The translations under genes were made by a program, and so were the position numbers. DNA of 64,000 nt from Ascidia mentula (taxonomy: Eukaryota; Chordata; Ascidiacea; Phlebobranchia; Ascidiidae): NCBI GenBank assembly GCA_947561715.1, contig OX387201.1:21466001-21530000 (forward strand), in the 5' to 3' direction. Of this stretch, positions 36,593-48,905 are shown piece by piece. The notes under the pieces are model-generated. The model saw only the letters and a program-made list of their open reading frames with translations, did not search any database and was not told where the DNA came from. The stretch's first letter is position 1; the number at the start of each line of letters is the position of its first letter.

Positions 36593-37992
36593 AACTGGCA
36601 CCTGCAACATATATTGAAAGATGCAAGCCTTAAATGCTGTTGACAAATTATTAGTATTGTAAGTTAGTAGTTTTTAGGTGTGAGTATGATTTTGATAATA
36701 AAAATACAGCTAATTAAAACAAAAGAATCTCACGAATAAACTATTGTAGAACATAATTTTGAACATGAGTAACAACATAGAATTGTTGTCGAAAGAACTG
36801 AGAGATTTGTGTGATAAGGAAGGCAAGGAGAAAGACCCAGTAGAATGTGCACAAATATTCTACAAACTGGCTCAAGAATACAGCAAGCTTCATGTGAACC
36901 TCGACTGTAAATATGACCAAAAGATGACATTCATCAGAAGTGCAATATTATTCAATGCTGCGCTTGTAAGAAATCCAGAAAATAAAGATGAAATAAAGGA
37001 AGGACTTAGAAAAGTCTGTGGACAACTTCTTAAAGTTGCAAATGCTGCAAAATCAGAAAGTGACTTGGTACAAAAGGCACAAGAAGTTTACAGTAAAATA
37101 GAAGGTTTGAGAAACAAAGTCAAGTTTTCTCTGCAACAATTGACACCAGAAAACCTAACTAGGCAGCAACATGTGGATATTATAGAAAACATGCAGAATA
37201 GAATCAATGCAGACTACAAATTACTTATGTCTGACATAATGGATTATTGTCTTTCTGTCATGGGCACTCCACCATGTGAGTATGCCCTGATGGGAATGGG
37301 TTCTTTGGCAAGAAATGAAATAACCCCATACTCTGATTTTGAACACGCCTATCTATTGGAAGATAATGTTGACAAAAGAGAGGATTTTAAAGATATTCTA
37401 GAATACTTTCGATGGGTTTCAGTTATTTTTCACATGATCATCATTAACTTGGGTGAAACCATTGTTCCCTGTGCAACAATTCCACACATTAATGATTGGA
37501 AAGTTAAAGAAAACAATTGGTTTTTCGACAAACACACACCAAGAGGTGTCTCATTCGATGGCATGGTTCCTTATGCATCAAAATTTCCACTTGGAAGAAA
37601 TGAAACAGAAGATAAACCGTGGAGAACTGAGTTGATTAAACCAGTGTCGGGAATGCTTGAATATCTAAAGAGTGATGTAGCAATCAAAAATGGATACCAC
37701 TTAGCTGAAGTTCTCGAAAACTCTTGCTTTGTGTCTGGAAAGAAAGCAATTTATGTTGAATATAAGCACCCCATTAGTCGACAATTAGTCGTTAGATAGC
37801 GCACGTTAGCTGACACAATTAGCGATTTAAACGGGAAAATAGAATCTATCGCTCTATTGTTGGACGCTATCACCGTTTCGTGTTGTATTTTACTAATGGT
37901 CAACGGTCATATCTGTGGATGTGTAATGCAATAATATTGACGATGAATTAATTCAGGTAATTCAACCCTTAAATTAAAATAACAGATATAAC

Positions 37993-38211
37993 GTGGAACT
38001 GGCAAGTATAAGAGCGCATAAACCATGTAAAAAATATACATGGTATTCTCATGTATCGACTGTTTCACCTCGTGATAGGGCACTAATATTTTCATTGGAA
38101 AATATAAAACAACTTCCTGGAAAAGTCATAGGTAGCTTAAACTGCCATATGGAGGATATTAAAGAAGGATTCCAGGTATATATGTATCTACTTTTATTGT
38201 TATTGTGCTGA
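37993..38211 (+). other. Reading frame conserved in both inverted repeats of the 5.2-kb element
   Basis: Seventy-two codons from MELASIRAHKPCKKYTWYSH, with a possible splice donor after KEGFQ (gtatat). The mirror copy at 42529-42747 on the minus strand encodes the same 72 residues although the arms differ elsewhere. It may be a terminal exon of the parental transposase or a captured host exon. No family recognised. Confidence 0.35.
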
Positions 38212-38865
38212 AAAGAGTTGGGATTGACACTACATTGCAACTGAGTGTATTTTTTATTATAATTGAAAAAAAGCATTTTTGCTACTCTTTCAGCCCACAT
38301 TACATATGGTCAAACAAGGGGCCAATAATGTGTCTCACAGACCAACAGTCTGCAAATAGAGAGTTGCAGCCCAAATTTGAATCATAAAACCATAACCATC
38401 TATCCACTTGGGTTGCTAATTAGATGTAAATGCAATGATGTTTTTTTACAGTATCCCAATGCTTACATATTCGAAAGTCTTAGTGTTGTCAATATTGCAG
38501 AACAGTCAGTTAATTTTTCTTACTATTTAACCTTTGTAATATGTAGGTCACCATCAATTTTGACAATAGTTGGTGATCGAAACGTTGTTTGGAGCTGCAT
38601 TATGTTTATTCTTCCTTGAGCATCAGCTGTTTTGGGCCTGGGTGGACAAGAACAAACAAGCTTAGAAAATTGTGGTAATTATGTTGCTAAAAGTTGTAAT
38701 GTAAATTTGATATCAGTACCTCCTAATACATATTTACAGTGCATGTATAATTTAGGCTTGATATTTTTTGTGTGGTACAAGTACAATTGTTATTGAGCCT
38801 GGCATAAATGTGGCCAAGTCTTGGTTCATTTTTTTTCTAATTTGTGCACGATAATACTGTACAAG

Positions 38866-40484
38866 TATTTTGTTCTATTGCTATATTTTGTTACTTAAAG
38901 GAAAATATGATTTTACTGTCACATAGATTTTGAGTTTTCATACAATGGCTGTGAACCGAATTTGTTAATTTAAAGTTACCATTTTGTTAACCTCTTTTCT
39001 GTAAATACGTATAATTTTGCTAATCAACTGATATGTAGTAAAATATATTTTATATAAATCTAATACCTGAACAAAAATTAGAAAAATTCGTTACTTGTTA
39101 ACAGCATAGGCCTTTGATAACGTTAGCTTTCACAAATTATAATTTTATGCACATGTTCAAATACTTTTTGCAAACATGTTTTGGCAGGGAATTAATGTCT
39201 GTTAATAATAAGGAAACATGGGGAAAGAAAAGCTCAAATGGAAGCATTTTTTTTTCAAATACTGATCTAGTGCTGTAGACAAGAAAGAAGAGCCACAATC
39301 AAGTGCCAACTATATTTCACATACTGGTGGGTGTGCTTCAAGTAAAAAATAAAAAACCTATGTTGCTACAAAGTTAAATTACCTCTATTGAAATAAAATC
39401 ATGTGTATTTTGCACAACAAAACACAAAGAAATGGGCACCGATAAAACCATAGGTTATCGAGTCAGGTATCCTTTATTAATCTCACTGTATTTAACACTA
39501 ATTATTTTAGGTGGTCAAGCAATAGATGGTCGGCTAGCTGAAAGCCCGTGCCACACAACTACAAATATAAGAAGGGAAGTTTAGCAGCATTTGAAATGAA
39601 GTGTGCCCTGAGGCGGAATATTTCATAATTTTGCAATTCAAATCATATTGAAAAAATACCAGCTGCAACTCCAAACACAGCTTTTCCGCAAGTAGCACAG
39701 GGCAACAATTAACATGAAAACAATGGAGGAAATGGGAATGGTAAAGCAGGAGGAGTACCAAGCTTTCAAATGCATGTGAATTTCCCACAACCCAATGGAT
39801 TAACCGAGTTCTACTGTATGCGTAATGAGTATTTACTTTATGTTGTTTATGTGGCAGTAGTAGTGGTGGGATTAAGCCGATTCCTGCAAACCTGTTCTTG
39901 AAATTGTAATGACCTCCGTAAATCAGTTATCCCGGTTAGGAAGCGTATGTACAGGCCTATGTTTCACTTCATGTATTGTATTCTGACTGCTAATTACATG
40001 CTATTGATAGCTTACAACTTTTACAACGTATTGTGCAGAGACAATACATTAGAACTCGTATATAACCAATGGCATAGTGAAAGAATCCCACTACTGGTCA
40101 ATAACAATAATTTTCGTCGAAATTGGCATTTTGTTTGATTGAATAGGTTTCGTTTTTCGGTGTCTATTTGCATGTTTAATGCATTTGCTATTCTGCCAAA
40201 AATCTTTTGCCGGCAAGGTTTTTAACCCTTTTTTGTCGTTTTATAAATTTATAATATGTGCAACTGTTGTTTAGTATCGCTGACGCTGCTTTCTATTTGA
40301 ACAAGAAAATCGAGCGATATTGTTGTGTGTTCAAATCTTCATCAAATTGTGCCTGGGTCTTCGAATATTATATACACAGAATTTCCCAGCACTGGCTGTT
40401 GCGACGCCATTGGTATCAGTGAAACCTGTTGACAGAACAACTCCTATTTTTTTGTAAATTATGGTTTACGTGATAAGCAAGGGA
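38866..40484. other. Inner left part of the 5.2-kb element
   Basis: AT-rich DNA with no gene, no transposase motif and no obvious repeat. Confidence 0.5.
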
Positions 40485-41345
40485 CAATGGGCAAGTGTTC
40501 ATGCGCTTCAGTTTCCTGCATAAAATTTGCGGAATTAAAATGAAAACGGCTTAGTAGGACAACTCGAATTACCTTGTAGTTTGTGTTTTAAAATTTTCAA
40601 GCTAATTGAGTAATAAACAAGAAAACTATAGCGCCACATCATGGTTGCATAAAGGGGCATGACCATTGAGGGTTAGCCTGCTTCGGAAGACAGTAGGCAA
40701 GCGCTGCTCGCTTCTGTCTCATGCATAAAATTAACAGCGTTTTAAACGAAAACGGTTTAATAGAACAACTCTAATTACCTTGTAGTTTATGTGTTGAAAG
40801 TTTCAAGCTAATTGAGTAATAAACAAGAAAACTATAGCGTCACATCATGGTTGCATAAAGGGGCATGACCATTGAGGGTTAGCCTGCTTCGGAAGACAGT
40901 AGGCAAGCGCTGCGCGCTTCTGTCTCATGCATAAAATTGAGAACGTTTAAATAAAAATTGTTGGGTAGGACAACTCGAATTGCCTTGTAGTTGTGTGTTG
41001 AAAGTTTCAAGCTAATTGAGTAATAAACAAGAAAACTATAGCGTCACATCATGGTTGCATAAAGGGGCATGACCATTGAGGGTTAGCCTGTTCGGCAGAC
41101 AGCAAGCAAGTGCTGCGCGCTTCTGTCTCATGCATAAAATTAACAGCGTTTATACGAAAACGGTTTGGTAGGACAACTCGAATTACCTTGTAGTTCATGT
41201 GTTAAAAATTTCAAGCCAGTTGAGTAGGAAACAAGAAAACTAGAGTGTCACATCATGGTTGCATAAAGGGGCATGACCATTTAGGGTTAGCCTGTTTCGG
41301 TGGGCGGTAGGCAAATGCTGCGCGCTTTTGTCGCTTGCATAAAAT
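40485..41345. repeat. Four-unit ~205-bp tandem repeat inside the 5.2-kb element
   Basis: The phrase AGGACAACTCGAATTACCTT recurs at about 40556, 40762, 40967 and 41170. It is followed each time by a block containing AACAAGAAAACTATAGCG, CATCATGGTTGCATAAAGG and GGGTTAGCCTG. Units differ by about 5-10 percent. No coding content was seen. Confidence 0.85.
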
Positions 41346-43281
41346 AACATTATTCTTTTGCGTTGTTCACAAATGGGGTGAGCGATTTTGGGGTGCTTTA
41401 TTTTCGATGCTCGGGGATTAGTACGAACTGCGAAGTTACAAACCACATCAAAATCTTTACTTCAACATCCTTTGTGTGTCTATTGTTGTTGTTTGTGACG
41501 TGAATATCGATAACAATGATGATTATAAAAATAATATGCAGAAATAATTTGTGTCACACTGTCACTTTCGTCGGGCTGTTCTTTGTTGTCTACAGCATTT
41601 TCTAAGAAATGCTTGCATCCCACGTGTTTCCTAAAACATATTTTTTACATCATTTGGCTCATAGCCATCATAAAAAAAATTTAATTAATCTAAGACTCAA
41701 AATTGATCCAATCCGTGCAACAGTAAAATCATAACTTAATAATCTGTTCTTCTGGCATATATAAAACGTAACTTTATTCACCGACGTTTTCGCCTGTTAT
41801 TCAACAAGGCTTCCTCAAGGTGTAAAATCATATTTGCCTCAAGTATCAAAATATACAAAAACTACCAATAAAACAAAATATTTCCACAGGATGATCGTGC
41901 ACAAATTAGTGACCTATCACAATCCCACCTGGAAATAAACCACAATTATGCCAGGCTGAATACCAATTGTAGTTCGCAAAAAATATCAAGCCTTAATTAA
42001 AAAAGGAATACATGCACAGTAAATTTATTTTATGAGGTACTGATATCAAATTTAGTTTACAACTTTTAGCAACAGAATTACCACAATTTTCTAAGCTTGT
42101 TTGTTCTTGTCCATACAGGCCCAAAACAGCTGATGCTTAAGAAAGAACAAACATAATGCAGCTCCAAACAACGTTTCCATCACAAACTATTGTCAAAATT
42201 GATGGCGACCTACATATTATAAAGGTTAACAATAAGAAAAATTAACTGACTGTTCTGCAATATTGACAACACTAAGACTTTCGCACATGTGAACATTGGG
42301 ATACTGTAATTGCATTTACAGCTAATTAGCAACCCAAGTGGATAGATGGTTATGGTTTTATGATTCAAATTTGGGCTGCAACTCTCTATTTGCAGACTGT
42401 TGGTCTGTGAGACACATTATTGGCCCCTTGTTTGACCATACATGGGCTGAAAGAGTAGCAAAAATGCTTTTTTTCAATTGTAATAAAAAATACACTCAGT
42501 TGCAATGTAGTGTCAATCCCAACTCTTTTCAGCACAATAACAATAAAAGTAGATACATATATACCTGGAATCCTTCTTTAATATCCTCCATATGGCAGTT
42601 TAAGCTACCTATGACTTTTCCAGGAAGTTGTTTTATATTTTCCAATGAAAATATTAGTGCCCTATCACGAGGTGAAACAGTCGATACATGAGAATACCAT
42701 GTATATTTTTTACATGGTTTATGCGCTCTTATACTTGCCAGTTCCACGTTATATCTGTTATTTTAATTTAAGGGTTGAATTACCTGAATTAATTCATCGC
42801 CAATATTATTGCATTACACATCCACAGATATGACCGTTGACCATTAGTAAAATAGAACACGAAACGGTGATAGCGTCCAACAATAGAGCGATAGATTCTA
42901 TTTTCCCGCTTTAAATCGCTAATTGTGTCAGCTAACGAGCGCTATCTAACGACTAATTGTCGACTAATGGGGTGATATAAGCAAGGGTCTAAAAACATCT
43001 TATTAAAAGAAGATGAAACTAAACAAATAAAAGAGAGTTTGAAAAAAGATTTGAAGAACTTTAATCCATTAACTACCTTGCCCATGTTTCATGAGAAATG
43101 GATTAAGAATCATGATGGGTTTCCATTCGTGTTCTCCTTTCCACGGAGTCAGGAATTCGACGTCAAACGTTTTATTTATCGGAGTACAAGTCTGTTTGTT
43201 GCTGCCCTTGGAAAGATTAATGATGTTTCAGAAACAACGTCTTTCAACATAGTTCGAAAGTTGTGTGAGAAGAAAAAAATT

Positions 43282-44462
43282 ACATGCGGATACAGACAGA
43301 CCAGTAACCATAATTTTATCCACTAAGTGGCGCAATTTTTCCAGCAACTTTTTTAAAATTTTATTGGTCGGGGTGCATTCCTTGAGATCGACATCCATTT
43401 CAATGCGAAAACTTTTCTTGGAGTAAAAAATTAACAAACATGTCCAAAACACATTAAAAAAAACTTTGTGCCACTCCGAAATACATGGTTGTATTACTTT
43501 TTTTTGCAATTTATTACACGTTCCGCCATTCTAAGCGCTGCGAAACTCACCCAACCATCTATGAAAAGTTACTTGAAAATTATGGCAACCTTAACAAGTT
43601 GTTATCTGATGTCGCATACATAAAAAAGCATATCAAGCACTTCCATATTTAAACTCTGCAACTGAGCTATATGCCAATTGTGCCCAAACAAAGGCTGGAT
43701 TGTTTTCTCACTCATGAATTACAGTGACAATAGACAGTGAGAGATTTTTGTATCGCAATCAAGTTATAACAAGAAATAGGAGTTACGCGGGGTTTTGTAA
43801 AGCTCCATTGTTGCCTGAGGGCACCTCTACAAATTTCAATTAATTTGAAAACATTTGCCGAACTAACAACTAATAGCAAAACAACAACTAATATCTTGTA
43901 AGTAAAGGTTGATTCCCGCCTATCTGTGGGGTGGCTCTTTAGCATCTACCCTACCAACTGATTGGTCGGTTAAAAAATTAACGCTACACTCCTGGTAATC
44001 AGTAAGTTGAGACAGAAATACGCGTGGCTAGTATCACAACAGTATACTTTAATGTAAGTTCCATATGAGGCAAAAATTGACATATAGCTCAGTTGCAGGG
44101 TTTAAATGTGGAAATGCTTGTTCTGCTTTTTTATGTATGCGACATCAGATAACAACTTGTTAAGGTTGCCATAGTTTTTAAGTAACTTTTCACAGACGTT
44201 TGGGTGAGTTTCGCAGCGCTAAGAATGGCGGAACGTGTAATAAATTGCAAAAGAAAATTAATTTAACCATGCCGTTCGGAGTGGCAGAAAGTATTTTTTT
44301 TTAATGTGTTTTGTACATGTTTGTTAATTTTTTACTCCAAGAAAAGTTTTCGCGATCTTACAGATTGCACCCCAACTAAAAAAAATTCTAAAAAAATTGC
44401 TGAAAAAATAGCGCCACTTAGTGGATAAAATTATGGTTACTGGTCTGTCTGCATCCGCATGT
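43282..44462. mobile_element. 1.18-kb foldback element in gene B copy 3
   Basis: The ends read ACATGCGGATRCAGACAGAC and inverse, flanked by a 9-bp duplication AAAAAAATT (43273-43281 and 44463-44471). The terminal inverted repeats extend about 390-400 bp (43282 to about 43685 and about 44075 to 44462), leaving a short unique centre. There is no coding capacity. A 9-bp duplication with long inverted repeats suggests a non-autonomous Mutator-like element. The A-run at the target makes the duplication length slightly uncertain. Confidence 0.85.
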
Positions 44463-47100
44463 AAAAAAATTACGAAACCCTTGGCGGAAAATATTCTTTT
44501 TTCATTATCTCTGGCGTGTATAGCACGGTTGCGGGTTTACACAGAGAAAAATGGTCAGTTTGATATATTTGTAGGATCTCTGACAGAAATGCTGGGTGAA
44601 GATCATGTTGTAACTTACTTTGAAACAGCTCTGCAGTTGCAATCACAATTGAAAATATCTTTTGTCATTGACGACGATCAACCTGTTTACAATGAGAATT
44701 TAAACCGGTTGGTGGTATTATATTGGTTGGGAATGAAAGAGATAGCAATAGAAGAAAGTCAAAGTTTGATGCAAAGAACAACGGACACACATGAAAAAAT
44801 GTTCAGTATCAATACCATATTTCGCTGTTGTGCTGATCTTGAGAAATTTTTCGAAGCCATGAAGATTTTTGAATTGGCAAGAAACAAATTTGAAAATTGC
44901 AGCATTGACTTGGAAGGTAAGAAATTCCTTTAAAAATGAAACATGTGCTTTAACTAAACTGATTTAAAAAAGGACTTTGATAAAATCTCAAACATTGTTC
45001 CATTTTTTCAATGATTTATATTCTAAAATTGAAATAATGAAATCTTATTTTCAGTTGCTGCGATGGTTTATGGCAAAGTAGCTTCAGAATGCCCACCTGA
45101 GGACTCAAAAGTTTATCTAGAAAAAGAGGAGCAAATCCGCAAAGAAATATTGGCTAATATGAAATTGAACGTAACCGAAAAGAAAGGAACGGTTAAAAAG
45201 AACAAACAAATGTTTGACCTTGCAAAATGTCTTGAAAAACTTGGAAAGTATGAAGAAGCATTAAAACTTTGTGAAGAGGTCATGAGAACGTATCAAAACC
45301 CACCGAAACCAGATGAAGTAAAACCTTTCCTTCTATGCAAAATATACATTGCTCAGTGTTTACATGGACTAAATCACACAATTCAACCTATTTCCTATTT
45401 TAAAGCTGTATTAGAACACGACTCTCTCCACAAAAGCCCTGAATCACCAGAGGATGAGCAAGCAGACACAGAAAATAAGGATTACATAGGACTGTGTCAC
45501 AAGGGTTTGGGACTGTCTTATTGGAAAGATAAAAAGTATGCAGCAAGTTTTGAGCATTTTGGGAAGGCAGGTGATGTTTGGGCTGAAACATTCAATTGGC
45601 AACGGCTGAATGAATTGGAAGAGTCCCTCAAGTTAGTTCGGAATTCTCTCATCCAGAAGAAATGCCATGCTGAAGCTGAATCCTGTATCGAAGTTTTAAA
45701 GCAAGTAATTGCTCATTACAAGGCATTTCGTTTTATTTCTGAACCAGAAATACTACAGAAGGAGTTGGAACTCACTCTCTTTGATGGAAATTACATCACT
45801 TGATGAACAACAACAGACTGAACTCAAGATGGCTGATATTCTCTTCGAAAGTAAACAATATCAAGATGCTGCAAAACATTACCAACAAGTAGAAAACACG
45901 ATGATAAAAGGCCTATTTTCATTTGATAAGAAACGGCTTGCAAAATGCCAAATAGGTCGAGCAAAATGTGCACTTCAGGAACAAGAAGAAACCTTGGCAG
46001 TTACTCATTTCAATAATGCAATATCATATTTGGAAGCTTTAAAAGAAGATAGTCAGGCAGATGAAAGTGATCTCTACGACTTGGCATTTTGTCACAGAGA
46101 ACTTGGCATACTTTATGGCAAAAAGCAGGATTATAGTTTGTGCTTTCAACATTATGATGCATCGGTGAAGATCTCATTGCAAGTAATTGCCTTGTCAGCA
46201 ACTATTGCTAAGGAAGTCATCGATGACACTGATAAAATTTTACAGCAAATTCCTCATCAACTGGATTCAATTGGATCAAAACTAAAAAAACAAGAGATTT
46301 TTTGTGAAGCTGAACGATGTCGTCAACTGGAGTTGGAAGTTCACTATCGAATATGGAATGCTAAATACAAAGAAGAAAACCAACTAATGTGGTGGGCACA
46401 CATTAAATTAGAAATTCCTTTAAAGGAAAAGTTGATTTGTGCAACAACTTCATTCGTTGTAAAGCATGAAAATATGTTTCAATTTGCTGAAAGTCTTAGG
46501 AATTACAGATATTATCAACAAGCTTTACAATTTTACTATGAGTGTGAGGATATGATGAAAAGTGGAATTGTACCCTTGAATAAACATAGGCTTGCCAATT
46601 GTGAAGTTGGTAAAACTATTTGTTTAAATAACCTTGAACCCCATTCAGTTTTACCAGCTGGAGAAAAAACAAAAAATAAAATTGCAAATATTGATGCTGA
46701 GGTTAAGGCATACTACCACTTTAACCTTGGCAACGTTTTCTTTGAAAGATGTGAATATGCTGTTTGCTTTGAACATTTTACCACAGCTTGTACAACCTGG
46801 ATAAAAGTTAATTGTAGTGAGAACTTGAATAAACTACTCTCTACACTTAATGAAAATGGAAGGATTCTTATCAGAAGAAAAATGCATGCTGAGGCTGCAC
46901 AATGTTTTGAAGTAGCTTTGCCAATATTTCACTGCAGAAACAAGATTGCTTGTTTGAAAGAAGCAGAACTTCGTTCTGTTTCGGTCTTAGCTGAATTGCC
47001 AATTACTTTGGCTTGTTGGTTCTACAAGCAAAATAACATGAAAAATTTCATAAAATGGCTAAAGCATGCTGAAGAAATTTTGACTCTTGTAAAGGATTAA

Positions 47101-48802
47101 CAATGTTTCAAACTTGTTGCAAATTGCAATGCAGTTTTTAGTTCAGTATACCATGTATTACGTAACTTTGCTTTAAATCATTCCGGAGATTCTCAATTTT
47201 TTTTACCTTGCAAACAACAACCACAGTAAAAACTATTACGTGCATATGACCGGTTAGAATAAAAACAACAATGAATAAAGAAGTTAAAAAATGTCAAACT
47301 CTCTTTAACAAACAAAGAGTTTGTTTCAACTACAAAAGAATCAATTGTAGATATCGCGCTGCATTAAAACATTGAATACCTGTGATCATTATATTTGTAA
47401 CATACACTTCTGAATGTAGAGTTTGTTGTCTAACGTCAAAGCTTTGTAGTAATAAATGCACTAACTTGATTTGTTCCTCACGTGTGTCATTCGCATTAAA
47501 CTTTGTCATGTGTAAATGTGGTTGGGAACATGCTCTATTATAACTTTTTCATCGATTTGAATTGCTGCAATAGTGATGATTCTTCTGATACAAGCCAGTG
47601 AATAGACACGCTTCTGTTTGAATGCTGTGGAATTTTATGTGTTGTTGCTTTTTTGTACATATTAACTTGTGTTGCTTTGCCACATATCACAGTATTCCAT
47701 CGTGTATTTTCAGTAACGTTTATGACAACGCAGTAATCTTTTGTGTATCGTGAGTTTTGAGCGCTGTCGTACGAAGCAAGGAAACGAAACCTACTGGGCG
47801 ACTGCCTTCTATTGTTCGTTTACTCAGCAGTTTCGTTGGTAAGCCAAAGTAAATAACCATTGATATTTAACCAGCTAAAAGTGCAAACAAAACGCAAGCG
47901 GACAGGGGAAGCAAAACTATCCAGCGATCCATTATTAAGGCATGCCTATATGTGTACACAAAACATGCCGTCGGTCAAACATAAAGTCACAAATGACTGC
48001 ATATATGATTAACTCACTTTGATTCGATGTTTACCTACACAAGCTGCAATTTTTTAACAAAATGTTTAAATGTTTTGGCTTTGTTGCGTGCCGGAGGTCT
48101 TTTCAACATAAATTTTTGTTTCTGTATAGTTACAGCAAAAACTGTCTACATACCAGGGCCATTCACAATATCTCAAGAAAACCTAGATGTTGTCAATCGG
48201 TCACGAAAAACAAACGTTAGTTGATCTCTAGCGACCACTGCCGGGCAATTAAAACAATGTATGTCCATTTCCCCCTTTTTGTTGTGCAACCACTTTTTTG
48301 GAGGATGTTAAGAAATCCTCAGTTTTAACCAAAGGATATTTTCCTCAAGGTTGCTGTTTCGTAATTTACACAAAGTTCACCAGGTTGAGACTAAGTTTAC
48401 AATTGATGACCCAAGTTCTTAACTTTATGGTTTGTAATCCAACCGGCCCTACATGTAAATGTATAGTGATGCAGAGTTGTATCGAATAAACAAAACAAAA
48501 TAATCAAACAAACACTTTAAAAAATCAGTCATTTGTTTTCATGAAAATAACAAACACGTAATAAACATCGCTACTTTTTGCACATCATAAAGGTAAGTAT
48601 TTTCCCGCCTTTGTTTTGATCTTGTAAGTCGCTGTTCAAAAGACTCATATTCAGATGTATTGAAAGCACGTCCATGTTATAACGCTGATGGCCAAAGGGT
48701 AAGATATATAAGCGAGACCAGGTGACATACGTCACGTCACTATGGCAGTATAAGCTGAGATGCGACACACACACCTACCCATGTTGCAACTACATCTACG
48801 CA
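47101..48802. other. Diverged 3' flank of unit copy 3
   Basis: Corresponds to unit 7376-9072 but carries many substitutions and small indels (for example near 47440, 47840-47890, 48175 and 48418). Homology ends abruptly at 48802. Non-coding. Confidence 0.85.
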
Positions 48803-48905
48803 TTCTTGTGCGCCCTGAAATAATGCTAAATTCATTGAAATAAAACTTCTCGTGAAAAAATGCCATTGCACATTTGCCCATGCTTCTCTATGTTAACAAT
48901 ACGCT

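Larger units (their letters stand above)
37767..42974. mobile_element. 5.2-kb long-terminal-inverted-repeat element in gene B copy 3
   Basis: The element begins CACCCCATTAGTCGAC and ends with its exact inverse. It is flanked by ATATAAG (37760-37766 and 42975-42981), a 7-bp target duplication, or 8 bp if the boundary is shifted by one base. The terminal inverted repeats run about 1.1 kb (37767 to about 38865; about 41885 to 42974). No transposase was found, so it is probably non-autonomous. The superfamily is not recognised; Mutator-like elements have long inverted repeats but usually 9-bp duplications. Confidence 0.85.
36765..47100 (+). pseudogene. Gene B, copy 3: nucleotidyltransferase-TPR gene broken by two transposons and a 2-nt deletion
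   Basis: Coding pieces are 36765-37766, 42982-43281, 44472-44916 and 45055-47100. The 5.2-kb element at 37767 interrupts codon 335, and translation would stop ten codons into it at 37799. The 1.18-kb foldback element at 43282 interrupts exon 1 again. In exon 2, two bases are missing near 45775, shifting the frame and ending it at 45803; the original frame reopens to the usual stop at 47100. Three missense differences from copies 1 and 2 were seen (E to K, K-F to N-V, E to K). The remaining N-terminal reading frame still contains the whole nucleotidyltransferase core but none of the TPRs. No repair is proposed. Confidence 0.92.
21759..48802. repeat. Tandem unit, copy 3, truncated and interrupted by three transposons
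   Basis: Unit sequence occupies 21759-25036, 36601-37766, 42982-43281 and 44472-48802, the pieces being split by transposons whose target duplications rejoin them exactly. Homology stops at 48802, equal to unit position 9072, so the last 1.8 kb is missing. The left part is almost identical to copies 1 and 2 (differences at 24168 and 24528), whereas from about 44900 onward substitutions and small indels become frequent and increase towards 48 kb. This looks like a mosaic with an older right end. Confidence 0.95.

Noticed and set aside
37767..42974. Retroviral or LTR-retrotransposon insertion
   Set aside because: The long terminal repeats are inverted rather than direct, and there is no reverse transcriptase, primer-binding site or polypurine tract.
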